Source of the DNA: Chondrosia reniformis
Lineage: Eukaryota; Porifera; Demospongiae; Chondrillida; Chondrillidae
Reading direction: 5' to 3'
DNA: 64,000 nt
Assembly: GCA_947172415.1 (NCBI GenBank)
Contig: OX359198.1
Coordinates: forward strand, 837,401-901,400
Shown one piece after another: positions 38,988-51,267 of the stretch. The translations under genes and the position numbers were made by a program. How positions within the stretch are numbered: position 1 is the stretch's first letter; every line of letters begins with the position of its first letter. The notes beneath the pieces are model-generated. The model was given only the letters and a program-made list of their open reading frames with translations, searched no databases and was not told where the DNA came from.

Positions 38988-39882
38988 GACTCCGGACTAT
39001 ATTTATATACAATATTTGCATATAGACCTTTCATTTATTGAATAATGTATATACAAGCTTTATCAAAAGAGTATATATACGTATATGTGTGTGTGTATTA
39101 TACAATTTGCATGTCCCTATATTTTAGAAGTTGTACGTAAATGTCTGTTGAAAGTTGCAAGCATATATATTTCAGAAACCTTCCATTTAGTGAATTATAC
39201 AATGATGCAATTATTATATTTGACTGTAGGATCAAAAGTTTTAGTTATCCACACACATTATAGGCCCTGAAATGATTAATATATATCTTTATAAGACCCC
39301 AAACTATATATACTCACTATATAGGTTTAGTTCTTTTATTTTAGGCTAGCAACAGAGTTTAACTGTATATGTAGTGATACTGTTCTTACCTTCAAGGTTG
39401 TCAACTATTAGCGCAAACTGAGTAAGATTAGAGCAGAATGTTGTTCATACAAATTACTTTCTCAGAGCGTTAGATGAAGTGATACAGTAAATTGCTGTAT
39501 ATGTATTCGTGAAGGACTATTTTCCTACATAACTTCCTTTTTGAAACTTCCTGTGTGGTTGGCATGTTTACGTACGGATATAATAAATGTAAAATGCATT
39601 ATCTATAGTGGGCTAATTTTCACTACATATATGTTCCAATTGGTTTTCATTGGCCATATATACGTATATATATATACGAAACATACACATACATACGTAT
39701 ATATCTACGGATATATAGATAGAAATAGAGATATAGATAAAGATAAAGAGATACATATTATACCATGTGTATTTCTTTTAGAGAACATATATACATAGAA
39801 CAGTTACTGTAATTTTAATTGTTGCATGATATTAACTGTATTTGTTTATAATGTATATAGCTAGAATACATTTCATCTTCTC
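38988..39882. other. R10 5' region
   Basis: Contains the 5' UTR-like exon (donor after 39390), matched near 7134 upstream of R2, and the R11 3' flank with TTCTTTTAGAGAAC near 39773. No coding exon seen. Confidence 0.45.
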
Positions 39883-42486
39883 TTAAGTTTTGTTCACTGC
39901 TGAGTACAGAATGTCAGCAGACTGAGGAGGAACTTCAGGTGGAGCTTCACTGTCACTGACTTCATCAGTTGAGGGCTCATAGTTAACCTTATCTGCTGGT
40001 ATTTTACTTGTAGTTTGTTTTGTTATCTTCTTCATCTTATTTGGTTGAGTATACAACAGTTCAGGATTCTCAGTTGTGATTGCGTCTAGTATATACAAAA
40101 TGAATTAGCCTAGATTGTTAAATCTATAGAGAGTGATTAATTCAATGTTATATATGTGTATTATACATACAGTATTATAGAAATTTGCATGAATATATAC
40201 GTATAGGTATTATACATATAATACCTATATGTTGCCTGGAAGATTCATTCTTGACCTTGATAGGCGTATCATACAAGATTTCAGGTATGACTACATAAAG
40301 TATGTCATATATGTAGATTACCAATGAGCACCTATTTTCAGATTATTATAATTATATACCTGAAGTTAATCCTGGTTGCATTGTTTCCATATTTGGTTTA
40401 GAATACAGATCATTTATTTGTGAATATGGAGACTCTTCAACTGACTTCATATTCTCCACTAAATGTACATGTTTATACAAAGTTGAGCTGTCATGTGAAT
40501 ATGTATAATAGTCCAAAAATTGAATATGTATATATATATGTGTATTTATTTAGACTCAGTGTGGTGTATTGATTGCATGGCCAATATTTATTAATTACAG
40601 AGAATTGTTAACTATTGTACGCGTATATCATTAACTGATGCATGTTTAAAAAAATTACTTGTATGATGACTTTCTTCTGGTCTATTGTGAATGTTCTTTA
40701 CAAAATCATAATAATTTATTTCTTTGTCCTCAAAGGTACATAGTAGCATACATTGTCAGATTATTTTTCAAAACTTCATGATCAGCTTCCTGATTTTGAT
40801 CATTATTAGACAATCCTGTAAATGTAACTTGTGTGGAGTTTGAGGACATCCTTTGATTTCTGCATAAAAATGTGATAACATTTGTGCATGTGTCGTTTAA
40901 ATATAGCATACGTAATATGCATGAAAGTATTACCTCTTATTGTTTCTACATGCAGCTGTCACAATACTGCAAATTATTGTAATTATAAGACAAAGAATTA
41001 CAGCTCCAATAGCCACTGTTACTATCATAGTCCATGACCATTTGTCACCAATTTGACCATAGCTTGTAGGCATCAAGGTGATATCTTTACACAGAAAATA
41101 ATATACACTTTGAGAGAAAGAATGAATTGTGAAACACAAAATAACATATACTGTACATGGGACCCTAGTATAGCTCACAAACCATGCAGCTATAGCTGTA
41201 TTACAATGTATATTATCCACAATCAATAGCCTCCAAGGTTTGTGTCATTAACTTTTCTTTCCATATAATGAATATAATTCCAATGAGATTTACAAAATTA
41301 AGCCTCATAGACTGTTAGCATGTATATACTTGGATGAAACATAGAGGTTGATTTATTAGACTCCCTCTCAACTGATATACCTATAATTGTATATAAGTAC
41401 ATGCACATGTAATAGCATTGGAGTAATATAACTATATAATGTATATGTAGACATTTCATACATTATATACAAAAATTCATTAAATATTTGAATCAGTGAT
41501 CTCTAAATATCAGAATTTAAACAAAGAGAAATGTCCTCCTCTATATATATACATGTATACGTACACACCATTTCCACAACAATGAACTAATAATGGGGAC
41601 ATTATCTACTGTATACAGTGTGAACTTCACCTCGGACATCCGCCAGAATATACGTAATTACTCTGCCTCGGCCTCGTATAATATATATTCTGGCTACCGT
41701 CCTCGCCCTTGGGTATAATATATATATTTGTGCTTAATATGGTAATTACTCTTTGCCACTTTTTGCCACAATAAACAATTTAATAGAGATGTTCTCAATT
41801 GATTTTTAATAGTGTAATATAGTTCTTTGCAAAAGTTGGTGAAGTTATTATATATTTTTAACAGTTTGTATAAATTATGCTATGTTTATAATATGATGTA
41901 CATGATATATTATTCGTTTTACATTATTAATTAATTTATAATTACTTACCTACTGTATAATTGCAAATTGATTCAGAAGAATTATTTCCAAATAACATTC
42001 CACAAACACTTTGTCGACGTAGTGTCACTCCACATGTATACTTTCCAGCATTAGTTGATTGAAAGGAAGTTATAGTCATATTTAAATATCCACAACCTCT
42101 GTTGAAATGTATGTTGTATGAAGAGGCTTTACGTATTTTATTCACATCTGATCCACTAGTCCATTCCTTGACTGCCCTTATTCTTGAACAAGCCAACGTT
42201 ACATTCTCCCCAATAGTGGCTGTGATTGTAATATCAGTTGTATTGCCTGGATATCCTACTAATACTCTATAGCTATTTGTACCATGATCATTGCCACCAG
42301 TTGTGCATGTACCATTATCACCAGTTACTGTAGTATTAAAAGAGAATATACCCATGCCAGTGCAAAAGCTGGACAGATATGTACTTCATATATATATGCA
42401 TATAATATATCCACTCATTTCAGAATTTATCTACAGTGCAAGTATATATACATACGTATATCAAACATCATGAGATGAGATTCCCA

Positions 42487-42622
42487 AAAACTGAGTGGCT
42501 GATCGACGATCCTTCTCATATAAAGGAGCTAGTAATTGGAATAATCTCCCTATCTCATTGAAGAGGATATCCTCATTTGTGAATTTTAAAAGAAAGCTTA
42601 AGGAGTACATATTTAATTTATA
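42487..42622 (+). mobile_element. LINE-type retrotransposon 3' end fragment
   Basis: A plus-strand frame reads DRRSFSYKGASNWNNLPISL, then FKRKLKEYIFNL and a stop. The pattern S+RG..WN.LP....S...FK..L is the usual C-terminus of metazoan non-LTR reverse-transcriptase ORFs. It is strongly 5'-truncated and sits in the first intron of R11. Confidence 0.7.
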
Positions 42623-42661
42623 GTAATTATACTTGTAATTTTAACAATGAACCTATTTTAT

Positions 42662-42908
42662 ACTAGAAATATTAAAAAAAATTTCTACAAAAATAGTGAA
42701 GATGTAGGGATGGCATAAAAAGTAGAGAAACAAGAAAGGGATGTTACACAGTGAAGCATTAGCTGTGCATGAATCATACAACACCCTTGCTTGTAGGATT
42801 CATGTATAGCTAATGCTTCACTGTGTAACATCCCTTTCTTGTTTCTCTACTTTTTATGCCATCCCTACATCTTCACTATTTTTGTAGAAAATTTTTAATA
42901 TTTCTAGT
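42662..42908. repeat. 247-bp near-perfect foldback
   Basis: The two arms, each about 110 nt, are inverted copies with few mismatches and a spacer of about 20 nt (TACAACACCCTTGCTTGTAG). The outer ends read ACTAGAAATATT and AATATTTCTAGT. As RNA it would form a long hairpin. No ORF. The adjacent sequence to about 43410 also ends in a CATCCCTACA motif that matches one inside the arms, so the foldback may be part of a larger DNA element. Confidence 0.9.
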
Positions 42909-43410
42909 TTCTGTACTTTTTATGGAGCATGGGCTAGGAATTAGATTCGTATAATTAAAATCATTTTGGTTTCGCAATCTTCGACTGATTAAGACGTCAT
43001 TAAAATGGCGACTTTATTGAGGCCTTGACTCTAGGGTCATGAAAACCGCCATGCTCAATAATAGCGTTATCGCTCTCGCTTCTACAAAAGAATACAGCTC
43101 GGAAAATTTGCAGTAGTTTCGTGTAACAATTAGTCCAAAAGCTTATATAGTTTTTTAGTTATGGCTGACGAAGAATAAGAAGAAGAAGAAGAAGAAGAAT
43201 ATGAAGAAGACGAAAATGGGAATTTTTAAAGTTTATTATTTCGCCAGCGGGACATATTTGCTTGCTTTTAAGGTCTATTTAGAGTATGTATATTGTATAT
43301 TTAGCTATACATAGCCTTGTTTTGTCGATTTTCGGCCTATTTCGGGATTTCGCTCCTATACCAATGTATGGGGAAAACGAAAAAAACCGTGTCATCCCTA
43401 CATAGGGAGT
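42909..43410. other. Insert of unknown type within R11's first intron
   Basis: Less AT-rich than its flanks, with a (GAA)n run at 43170-43205 and a frame that starts MADEE but stops at once. It ends in GTGTCATCCCTACA, inverted relative to the TGTAGGGATGGCA inside the foldback, which suggests a TIR-bounded non-autonomous transposon of about 700 bp. Confidence 0.4.
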
Positions 43411-43673
43411 ACTACCGTACTCCCTGATTAGTGCTCTTTTATTTGTTATTATATATGTATATATATAGGACCCCCAGGTGGACCAGCCAAATGAGCTGAT
43501 GGGGCTTCCTATTCAAATGATAAATAATGAAATGAAAAATGAAATCATGAAAACATGCATGTTATGTATCATTTGACCTGTATATACTTACCTGACAGAG
43601 ATTTCAATACTAGTGTTATAGTTACAATCAGCCAGCTGCATATTGCAGATTTCATGTAGTACTGCTTGATCAT

Positions 43674-44668
43674 TATTATTTAATTCGATCTTCCCCACTT
43701 TGTGTGTTTAACTATAATAAGGATTACACATATATACATTCAAATACATTTAACACATTATTATCTTCCCAATTTTGCATCCTAAACTGACGACATTAAT
43801 TAAGTCTACTGCAATCACAGACCTAGCGTGTGAAAACCTGGGATTGCCCAGCTGATCTACTTAATGTTGACTGCAAGATTTGGGTGCTGTTTTTTGAACG
43901 TATGCACTTGATTAATTTACAAAAACTGCAAACCCGCGATATTGTCACCGAACGTGTATATTTTATTAACGTTTTTTTCTGAAATTCTGAGCTTTCGTAT
44001 ATTCAAGAATTATATACATAGCAACATAATACCTTTATGTATCGACGAAGTCTGATTTTGTAACTTTCCAACACTCAATATACAAATGCCATGGCGTGAA
44101 TGTCGTCGTATAGAGAGAGTTGTATGCCTAATAAGGCTAGCCAAATCCATATTCTTAATTTAAATATATATAGAGCTCATAGTTTTACAATATGAATAAA
44201 TTATACCTGATACAGTGATAGAAGAGGTATTATATCCTAAAATCACTTACCTATAAGAAAACAGCTCGAGGCAGTTAATCTAAAAGCAAAGCAATTTAGA
44301 GGTGTAATACACTGGACATGACCTTCTCAGTCACATGTAAGTCTTCAAAATGTTTATATAGGAAATTCCGAATTTGGTATTATATATAATATAGCTTAAT
44401 TGCTATGACCGAAGATGTATCCTATAGCTTATACATATACATGCAAGGATCACGTTCTTAATATATAAGTATATACAAGATAAATGGAGGCTCTTATTAT
44501 GAAAATTGTATACTAACACGTTTTTCACTTTAATTTCTTGCAATATATAATTTTTATTGACCATCAAAAGATGTGCATACATCTAACACTTTGTACAAAA
44601 TCAGAGCATGCTTTTGATTTAGTTCTTTTAAATAGTTCAGAAACGTTAAAAATGTATAATACATGATA
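43674..44668. other. R11 upstream region with conserved CpG-bearing block
   Basis: 43790-44110 is nearly identical to 49875-50225 upstream of R13. It contains AACCCGCGATATTGTCACCG and an AACGTTAATAAAATATACACG segment (minus strand), unusual for this AT-rich locus. It may be a promoter or an old inserted element. The rest matches the R14 3' flank. Confidence 0.5.
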
Positions 44669-45073
44669 TTAAGTTAATATCTCTTCAACTGCTGCATATG
44701 CTGGAGATTGATGCATTTTAATTTCTTCAATATTCCGAATTTGTTCATCTACTGCTTCATAAATGTTACTTTGTCGTCTCTCAGCATCTCTCTACTTCTT
44801 CATAAAACAACAGAAATAAGTGAGGATTGACCATATGCTTGTAATGAGAACAGAGAACACTGCAGTTGCTACTATTGAGATTGATAGGATGGTTTCATGA
44901 CTAACTGATCCATTGGCTAAACACATGGAAAATCTAACTTGTAGGTATATTATAATGTATATTATTTTGATATATACGTATATATACACAATGATAAAAG
45001 AATGGTAGATTTAGAAAACATTGATATGTGCACAGTTATTCACTTGTTGACATGGAGTCTGACGTTGATGAAG
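44669..45073 (-). pseudogene. R12: orphan type-B TM/tail, nonsense after the TM
   Basis: Microexon 45073-45044 (SSTSDSMST) and TM/tail exon 44916-44669. TAG at 44794-44792 replaces a Gln codon just after the membrane segment (CCFMKK*), cutting off the IYEAV and AYAAV motifs, which are still readable downstream. No ectodomain exon is present. The 5' UTR-like exon (donor after 45615) and a decayed signal-peptide exon (about 45490-45590) remain. Confidence 0.75.
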
Positions 45074-46791
45074 CTGCAAAGTGATTTAGAAGATAAAATG
45101 TTATTGTATATATATTTAATAATATGTAACAAATGCACAAATTAAAATTATAGAATTTGCATACGTAACTATATAGTTGTACATGTATTAAGTAAAATTG
45201 CAAATAATTTCGATATGTATTTTATATTATGGATGATATTTATATAAAATTAGGTGTTTTCTCCGTCATACTTGAAAAGACGGTGCCATATATATATATT
45301 TTACAGTCATCAATGTTCCATTAAGTAAATGTTGCAATTTTGAAAGAGTTGCAATTATTAATTCCACTGCTTTTTATAACCTACATGAGTACAGTATATG
45401 CCTAACTTTACAGATTCATTATACCCAAATTTAAAGAGTATAAACATTCCTCCATATATAATACTTGGTACGTATATATATATTCATGTGAATTAAGTTA
45501 TAGAGCTCCAAATATCAACTTGAAACCTTTAAAATTTGTGAGAATATTTCCTCTCCGAACCAACTTCTTTTCTGTAAATCAACTATATGGTTACAAATTT
45601 TCAATTGTTCTCACCTTCAAGGTTGTCTACTTTATTATGAGTGAGAATTTTGAGTAAAACTCCCATTCAGTGCTTAGCCTAGTTGTTGTTTACCTTAAAG
45701 TTGGCAGTACTATTATATAATATTGGATTTAAATTGTTTTCGCTGTGTATATATGTATATCACCTGATATCTAAGGACTTGTGATAATGTATTTTCCATG
45801 TTATATATATATATATGTAAAACTGTTTTTATATAAAGGGTTGCTCATTTCTGAACACATAGACAAAAAGTATATATATACATAAACCATGCATACACTG
45901 TCCATTTTGTGTATACTTGCATTAAAATGCAATTGCAATTAGACTGTAGTCTTCAGTTCTGTCTGAATTAAGTTGAATTCTCAATGGAGTTTCCCAGTTT
46001 GTATACACACATATATACTCATTCCCAAAAGACTCGTTCACCTGTATATTCATACACATTTTTATTATATTAGCATTGTCTCCACTTCACACTCTACACA
46101 ATATGTCTGTCAAACTGATTATATTATACACAATTTCTATGCACATGTTATCAATTTTCAATTTCAATAGCTGATTATTTCTAATCACGTTTCCATTTAG
46201 TAATCTACTAATTATACTAACAATACTGTGTTGATAGCTTTTTGTTATTCCATAACAAACACCTATGGAGCTATAAACAATTTTATCCGGAAGAAGAAAA
46301 CACTTAGTCTAGTACTATAAGCAGACATTTTTGTTTAAGAACTAAATTCCCATTAGTACATGTTTATGAGTACTATAGTCACTGTTGCATAATATGCTAT
46401 TTCTATATAACATCATTTTTAACTGTTTTAATTATATTATACAAGCGATGCAGTAAGATAATACATTACAAGAGAGAATATATGGAGATAATGAGTTTAT
46501 CATTTACATATTATTGATTATATATAGGGAAATCTAACTTTGCAAAAGAATTATATAATAATTGTTGTATATAGATATTGGATGTTTTGACATCATTTAT
46601 AGATAATAATATAAAAGAAAGATCACTGTATGTATGTTTAGTTGACAAGTGTATGAGAGAAGTTATCGAGTTAGACAAAACTCTCCCAATTTTGTCATCA
46701 GTTCATAATCAAAATAGTCACCTACAACTGAATTGAGTGAACGTTTGCATAATAGTATAGTATAATTATATATTGTACATTTCATCTTCTC
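45074..46791. other. R12 5' relics and R13 3' flank
   Basis: Holds the 5' UTR-like exon near 45615, the signal-peptide relic, and sequence parallel to 24820-26080. Part of the conserved downstream block seen after R8 and R15 is missing here, including the GAGAAC motif. No gene. Confidence 0.45.
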
Positions 46792-49780
46792 TTAAGTTTT
46801 GTTCACTGCCGAGTACAGAATGTCAGCAGACTGAGGAGGAACTTCAGGTGGAGCTTCACTGTCACTGAGTTCATCAGTTGAGGGCTCATAGTTAATCTCA
46901 TCTGTTGGTATTTCACTTGTAGTTTGTTCGGATGTCTTCTTCACCTTATTTGGTTTAGTATACAAATGTTCACGATTCTCAGTTGTGATTGTGTCTAGTA
47001 TATACAAAATGAATTGTTAAATCTATTAGAGTGTATTATACCTACAGTATTATAGAAATTTGCGTGAATATATACGTAGGTATTATACATATAATACCTA
47101 TATGTTGCCTGGAAGATTCATTCTTGACCTTGATAGGCGTATCATACAAGATTTCAGGTATGACTACATAAAGTATGTCATATATATATGTAGACTTTAC
47201 CAATGAGCACTTAATTTCAGATTATTATAATTATATACCTGAAGTTAATCCTGGTTGCATTGTTTCCATATTTGGTTTAGAATACAACTCTTCTAGATCA
47301 TTTATTTGTGAATATGGAGACTCTTCAACTGACTTCATATTCTCCACTAAATGTATATACAAAGTTGAGCTGTCATGTGAATATGTACGTATATATATGT
47401 GTATTTATTTAGACTCAGTATGGTGTATTGATTGCATGGCCAATATTTATTAATTACAGAGAATTATTAACTATTGTATACATATATCATTAATTGATGT
47501 ATTTTTAATTTACTTGTATGATGACTTTCTTCTGGTCTATTGTGAATGTTCTTTACAAAATCATAATCATTTATTTCTTTGTCCTCAAAGGTAGTAACTT
47601 GCAGATTATTTTTCAAAACTTCATGATTAGCTTCCTGATTTTGATCATTATTAGACAATCCTGTAAATGCAATTTGCGTGGAGTTTGAGGACATCCTTTG
47701 ATTTCTACATAATAATGTGACAACATTTGTACATTCAGTACATGTGTCTTTTAAATATAGTATACATAATATGCATGAATATAATGAAAGAATTACCTCT
47801 TCTTGTTTCTACATACAACTGTTACAATACTGCAAATTATTGTAATTATAAGACAAAGAAATACAGCTCCAATAACCACTGCTACTATCATAGTCCATGG
47901 CCATTTGTCACCATTGCTTGTAGGCATCAAGGTGATATCTTTATACGGAATAATAACTTTAAAAGAAAGAATTGCAAAACACTTTAGAAATAATATACAT
48001 AATACCTCACAATCCATTACAAACTTTATGTAATAATTTGAAAATTAAAGGGAGAAAATTTTAATGTTATAGTATACTAGTACAGTGAGTTGCTTATTCT
48101 TCACAGGTACACTTTTGAAATCTGTACTTGTTGACTCTAAACAGCCACTTGTACTTAAAGAAAATGGTACACCTGTAGCTATAAATAAGTTAAGGTGGCT
48201 GAAGTGAGTGGGAAGGGAAGGCAACCAAAGAGAGTAGGCCAAAGAGAGCAATCATATTACAGTTGTATCTCTATAATTTGAGCTGTTCCTATATATAATC
48301 TTTTGTCTATATATGTTCATGATACTCTTTGCTACATGTACATATACTTACGTATATAAAATGTAATAAATATTAAGAAAATAACTGATTTTTTTATACA
48401 ATGCATTGCATTTCAATCTCAACACTCTATATAACTCTTTTACATGGTTAATAATGCTAGACCTTATATAATTATATCTATATATATAGCTGTTTGTGTG
48501 TATATAGCTTTCTTTTTATATAATAGTTATAATTCTGATATTAGATACACAAAATTAAACCTCATATATTGTTAGCTTACCAGATATACTTACACGACTT
48601 TCATTAAACATAGAGGTTGGTTTATTAGACTCCATCTCAACTAATATATCTATAATTGTGTATACGTATTAAAACAAGTTATAGCATTGGAGTAATGTAA
48701 CTATATAATGTAGACGGTAATTACCTACATTACAAAAATTTAATAAATTTTTGAATCAGTGCAGAGTTTAAACAAAGTGAAATGTTCTCATCTACATATA
48801 TCCGTACACACTATTTCCACAGCAACGAACTAATAATGGGGACATTATACAGTATGAACTTCATCTCGGACATCCACCAGAATATAATTACTCTGCCTAG
48901 GCCTTGTATTATATATATTCTGGCTACCGTCCTTACCTTAATACATATAATGGTAATACATATATTTGTGCTTAATATGGTAAATTACTCTGCCACTTTT
49001 TGCCACAATAAACAATTTAATAGAGATGTTCTCACTTGGTCTTTAATAGTAATATAGTTCTTTGCAAAAGTTCATGATTGTGAAGTTATTATTTTTAACA
49101 GTTTGCATAAATTATATCTGATGTACATGTTATATATTATTCTTTTTTACACTATTAATTAATGTATATACTTACTTACCTACTGTATAATTACATATTG
49201 AAGCATTATCTCCAAATAACATTCCACAAATATTTCCTTTTCGTAGTGTCACTCCACATGTGTACATTCCAGCATTTGATGATTGAAAGGAAGTTATAGT
49301 CAAAAAATAATATCCACTATCATTTCCCTTGATACCTAGGTTACTTGAAGAGTGTCTATCTCTAGATATTTCACTCATATCACTAGTCCATCTCTTCCAT
49401 GCACTTGTCCTTGAACAAGCCAACGTTACATTCTCCCCAATAGTGGCTGTGATTGTTATGTCAGTTCTACTGCCTTGATATCCTACTAATATTCTATAGC
49501 TATTTGTATCATTATCACTAGTTGTACATGCATCATTATCACCAGTTACTGTAGTATTAAAAGGGAATATACCCATGCCAGTGCAAAAACTGGAAAGATA
49601 TGTACTTCATTATGTCCACTCATATCAGAATTTATCAAACATGCATAATTTGTATTATGTATCCTTTGACCTACTTACCTATCCTTTGTCCTACTTACCT
49701 GACAGAGATTTCAGTACTAGTGTGATAGTTATGATCAGCCAGCTGTATATTGCAGATTTCATGTAGTACTGCTTGATCAT
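46792..49780 (-). CDS. R13: Ig-domain receptor, type-A' tail
   Basis: Predicted 386-aa receptor, the intact counterpart of R11. Exons: 49780-49699 signal peptide (MIKQYYMKSAIYSWLIITIT); 49548-49180 short DNDACTTSDND segment plus Ig (LACSR, AWKRW, MYTCGV); 47938-47797 TM; tail 47704-47514, 47346-47239, 47163-47098, 46994-46792. The sum, 1161 nt, is in frame. Tail motifs: SPYSQI (fits ITIM), LYSKP, LYDTP, LYTKP, INYEP and terminal ILYSAV. The tyrosine that is LYATTF in R6 is absent (LQVTTF). A proline-rich APPEVPPQS precedes the terminal motif, as in the other type-A tails. Confidence 0.82.
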
Positions 49781-50858
49781 GATTATTTAATTCAATCTTC
49801 CCCACTTTGTGTATTTAACTATAATAAGGATTACACATATATGTACATTCAAATATATTTAACACATTATTATCTTCCCAATTTTGCATCCTTAACTGAC
49901 GACATTAATTAAGTCTGTTGCAATCACAGACCTAGCTTGTGAAAACTTGGAATTTCCCAGCTGATCTACTTAATGTGACTGCAAGATTTGGGTGCTGTTT
50001 TTTGACCGTAAGCACTTCATTAATTTCCAAAAACCGCAAACCCGCGATATTGTCACCGAACGTGTATATTTTATTAACGTTTTTTTCTGAAATTCTGAGT
50101 ATTCGTATATTCAAGAATAATTATTATATACATAGCAACATAATACCTTCACGTATCGACGAAGTCTGATTATATGACTTTTCAACCCTCAATATACAAG
50201 TGCCATGGCGTGAATGTCGTCGTATAGAGAGAGTTGTATATATGCTGCATGGGTGCCCTGTAAGGCTAGCCAAATCCATCTTCTTAATTTAAATATATAG
50301 AGCTCATAGTTTTACAATATGAATAAAATTATACCTGATACAGTGACAGAAGAGGTATTATATCCTAAAATCACTTACCTAAGAAACAGCTCGAGACAGG
50401 TAATTTGTCTAATCTAAACACAAAGCAATTTAGAGGTGTATACACTGGACTTGATCTTCTCAGTCACAAGCCTTCAAAAATGTTTACATAGGAAATTCCG
50501 AATTTGGCATTATATATAATTCATATAACTTAATTATTATCTACTTATAGCTTAATTGCTATAGCCGAAGATGTATCCTATTGCTTATATATATATACAT
50601 GCATGGCTCATGTTCTTAATATATATATAAGTATAATATATACAAGATAAATGGAAGCTCTTATTATGAAAATTGCATACTAACACGTTCTTCATGATCA
50701 CTTTAATTTCTTGCAATATATAATTTTTAATTGACTATCAAAAGATGTGCATACATCTAACACTTTGTAGAAAATCAGAGCATGCTCTTGATTTAGTTCT
50801 TTAAATAGTTCAGAAACGTTATACTCTGTATATATACAAAAATGTTTAATACATTATA
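49781..50858. other. R13 upstream region
   Basis: 49875-50225 is the second copy of the CpG-bearing block. A minus-strand open frame inside it (50114-49932) is not kept intact in the R11 copy and has no recognisable domain. The remainder is AT-rich R14 3' flank. Confidence 0.5.
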
Positions 50859-51267
50859 TTAGGTTAATATCTCTCCAACTGCTGCATATGCTGGAGATTG
50901 ATGCATTTTAATTTCTTCAAAATTTCGAATTTGTTCATCTACTGCTTCATAAATGTTACTTTGTCGTCTCTCAGCATCTCTCTGTTTCCTCTTAAAACAA
51001 CAATAATAAATGATGATTGACCATATGCTTGTAATGAGAACAGAGAAAACTGCAGTTGCTACTATTGAGATTGATAGGATGGTTTCATGACTTATTGATC
51101 CATTAGCTAAACACATGGAAAATCTAATATAACTTGTAGGTATATTATAATGTAAAATATTTTGATATATACGTATATATACACATAATAAAAGAATGGT
51201 AGATTTAGAAAACATTGATATGTGCACAGTTATTCACTTGTTGACATGGAGTCTGATGTTGATGAAG
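50859..51267 (-). CDS. R14: orphan type-B TM/tail without ectodomain
   Basis: Microexon 51267-51238 (30 nt, SSTSDSMST) and TM/tail exon 51106-50859 are both open and in phase 1. The tail has IYEAV and AYAAV. There is no Ig exon up to R15's tail at 53875; only the 5' UTR-like exon (donor after 52641) and a decayed signal exon near 52570. It is the only orphan with both exons undamaged. R15's stalk exons end in phase 1, so splicing from R15 into this tail would keep frame; this is untested. Confidence 0.6.

Larger units (their letters stand above)
39883..43673 (-). pseudogene. R11: Ig-domain receptor, type-A' tail, frameshifted
   Basis: Exons: 43673-43592 signal peptide (MIKQYYMKSAICSWLIVTIT); 42327-41950 short NGTCTTGG segment plus Ig; 41084-40934 TM; 40859-40659, 40458-40360, 40290-40225 and 40085-39883 tail. 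The first tail exon is 201 nt, against 191 in R6 and R13. Extra bases (6 + 4) shift the frame and give TGA at 40732-40730, so the SPYSQI, LYSKP, LYDTP, LYTKP and ILYSAV exons downstream are lost. Those exons are themselves open. The Ig domain is also odd: AVKEW where the others have AWKRW, with an extra Cys (FNRGCGYLN). A membrane receptor without a signalling tail remains possible. Confidence 0.75.

Noticed and set aside
43161..43215. Acidic Glu-rich protein start (MADEE)
   Set aside because: A stop follows after five codons; the rest is a GAA microsatellite.
49932..50114. Small minus-strand gene in the CpG-bearing block
   Set aside because: The open frame is not kept intact in the otherwise near-identical copy at 43790-44110 and has no recognisable motif.
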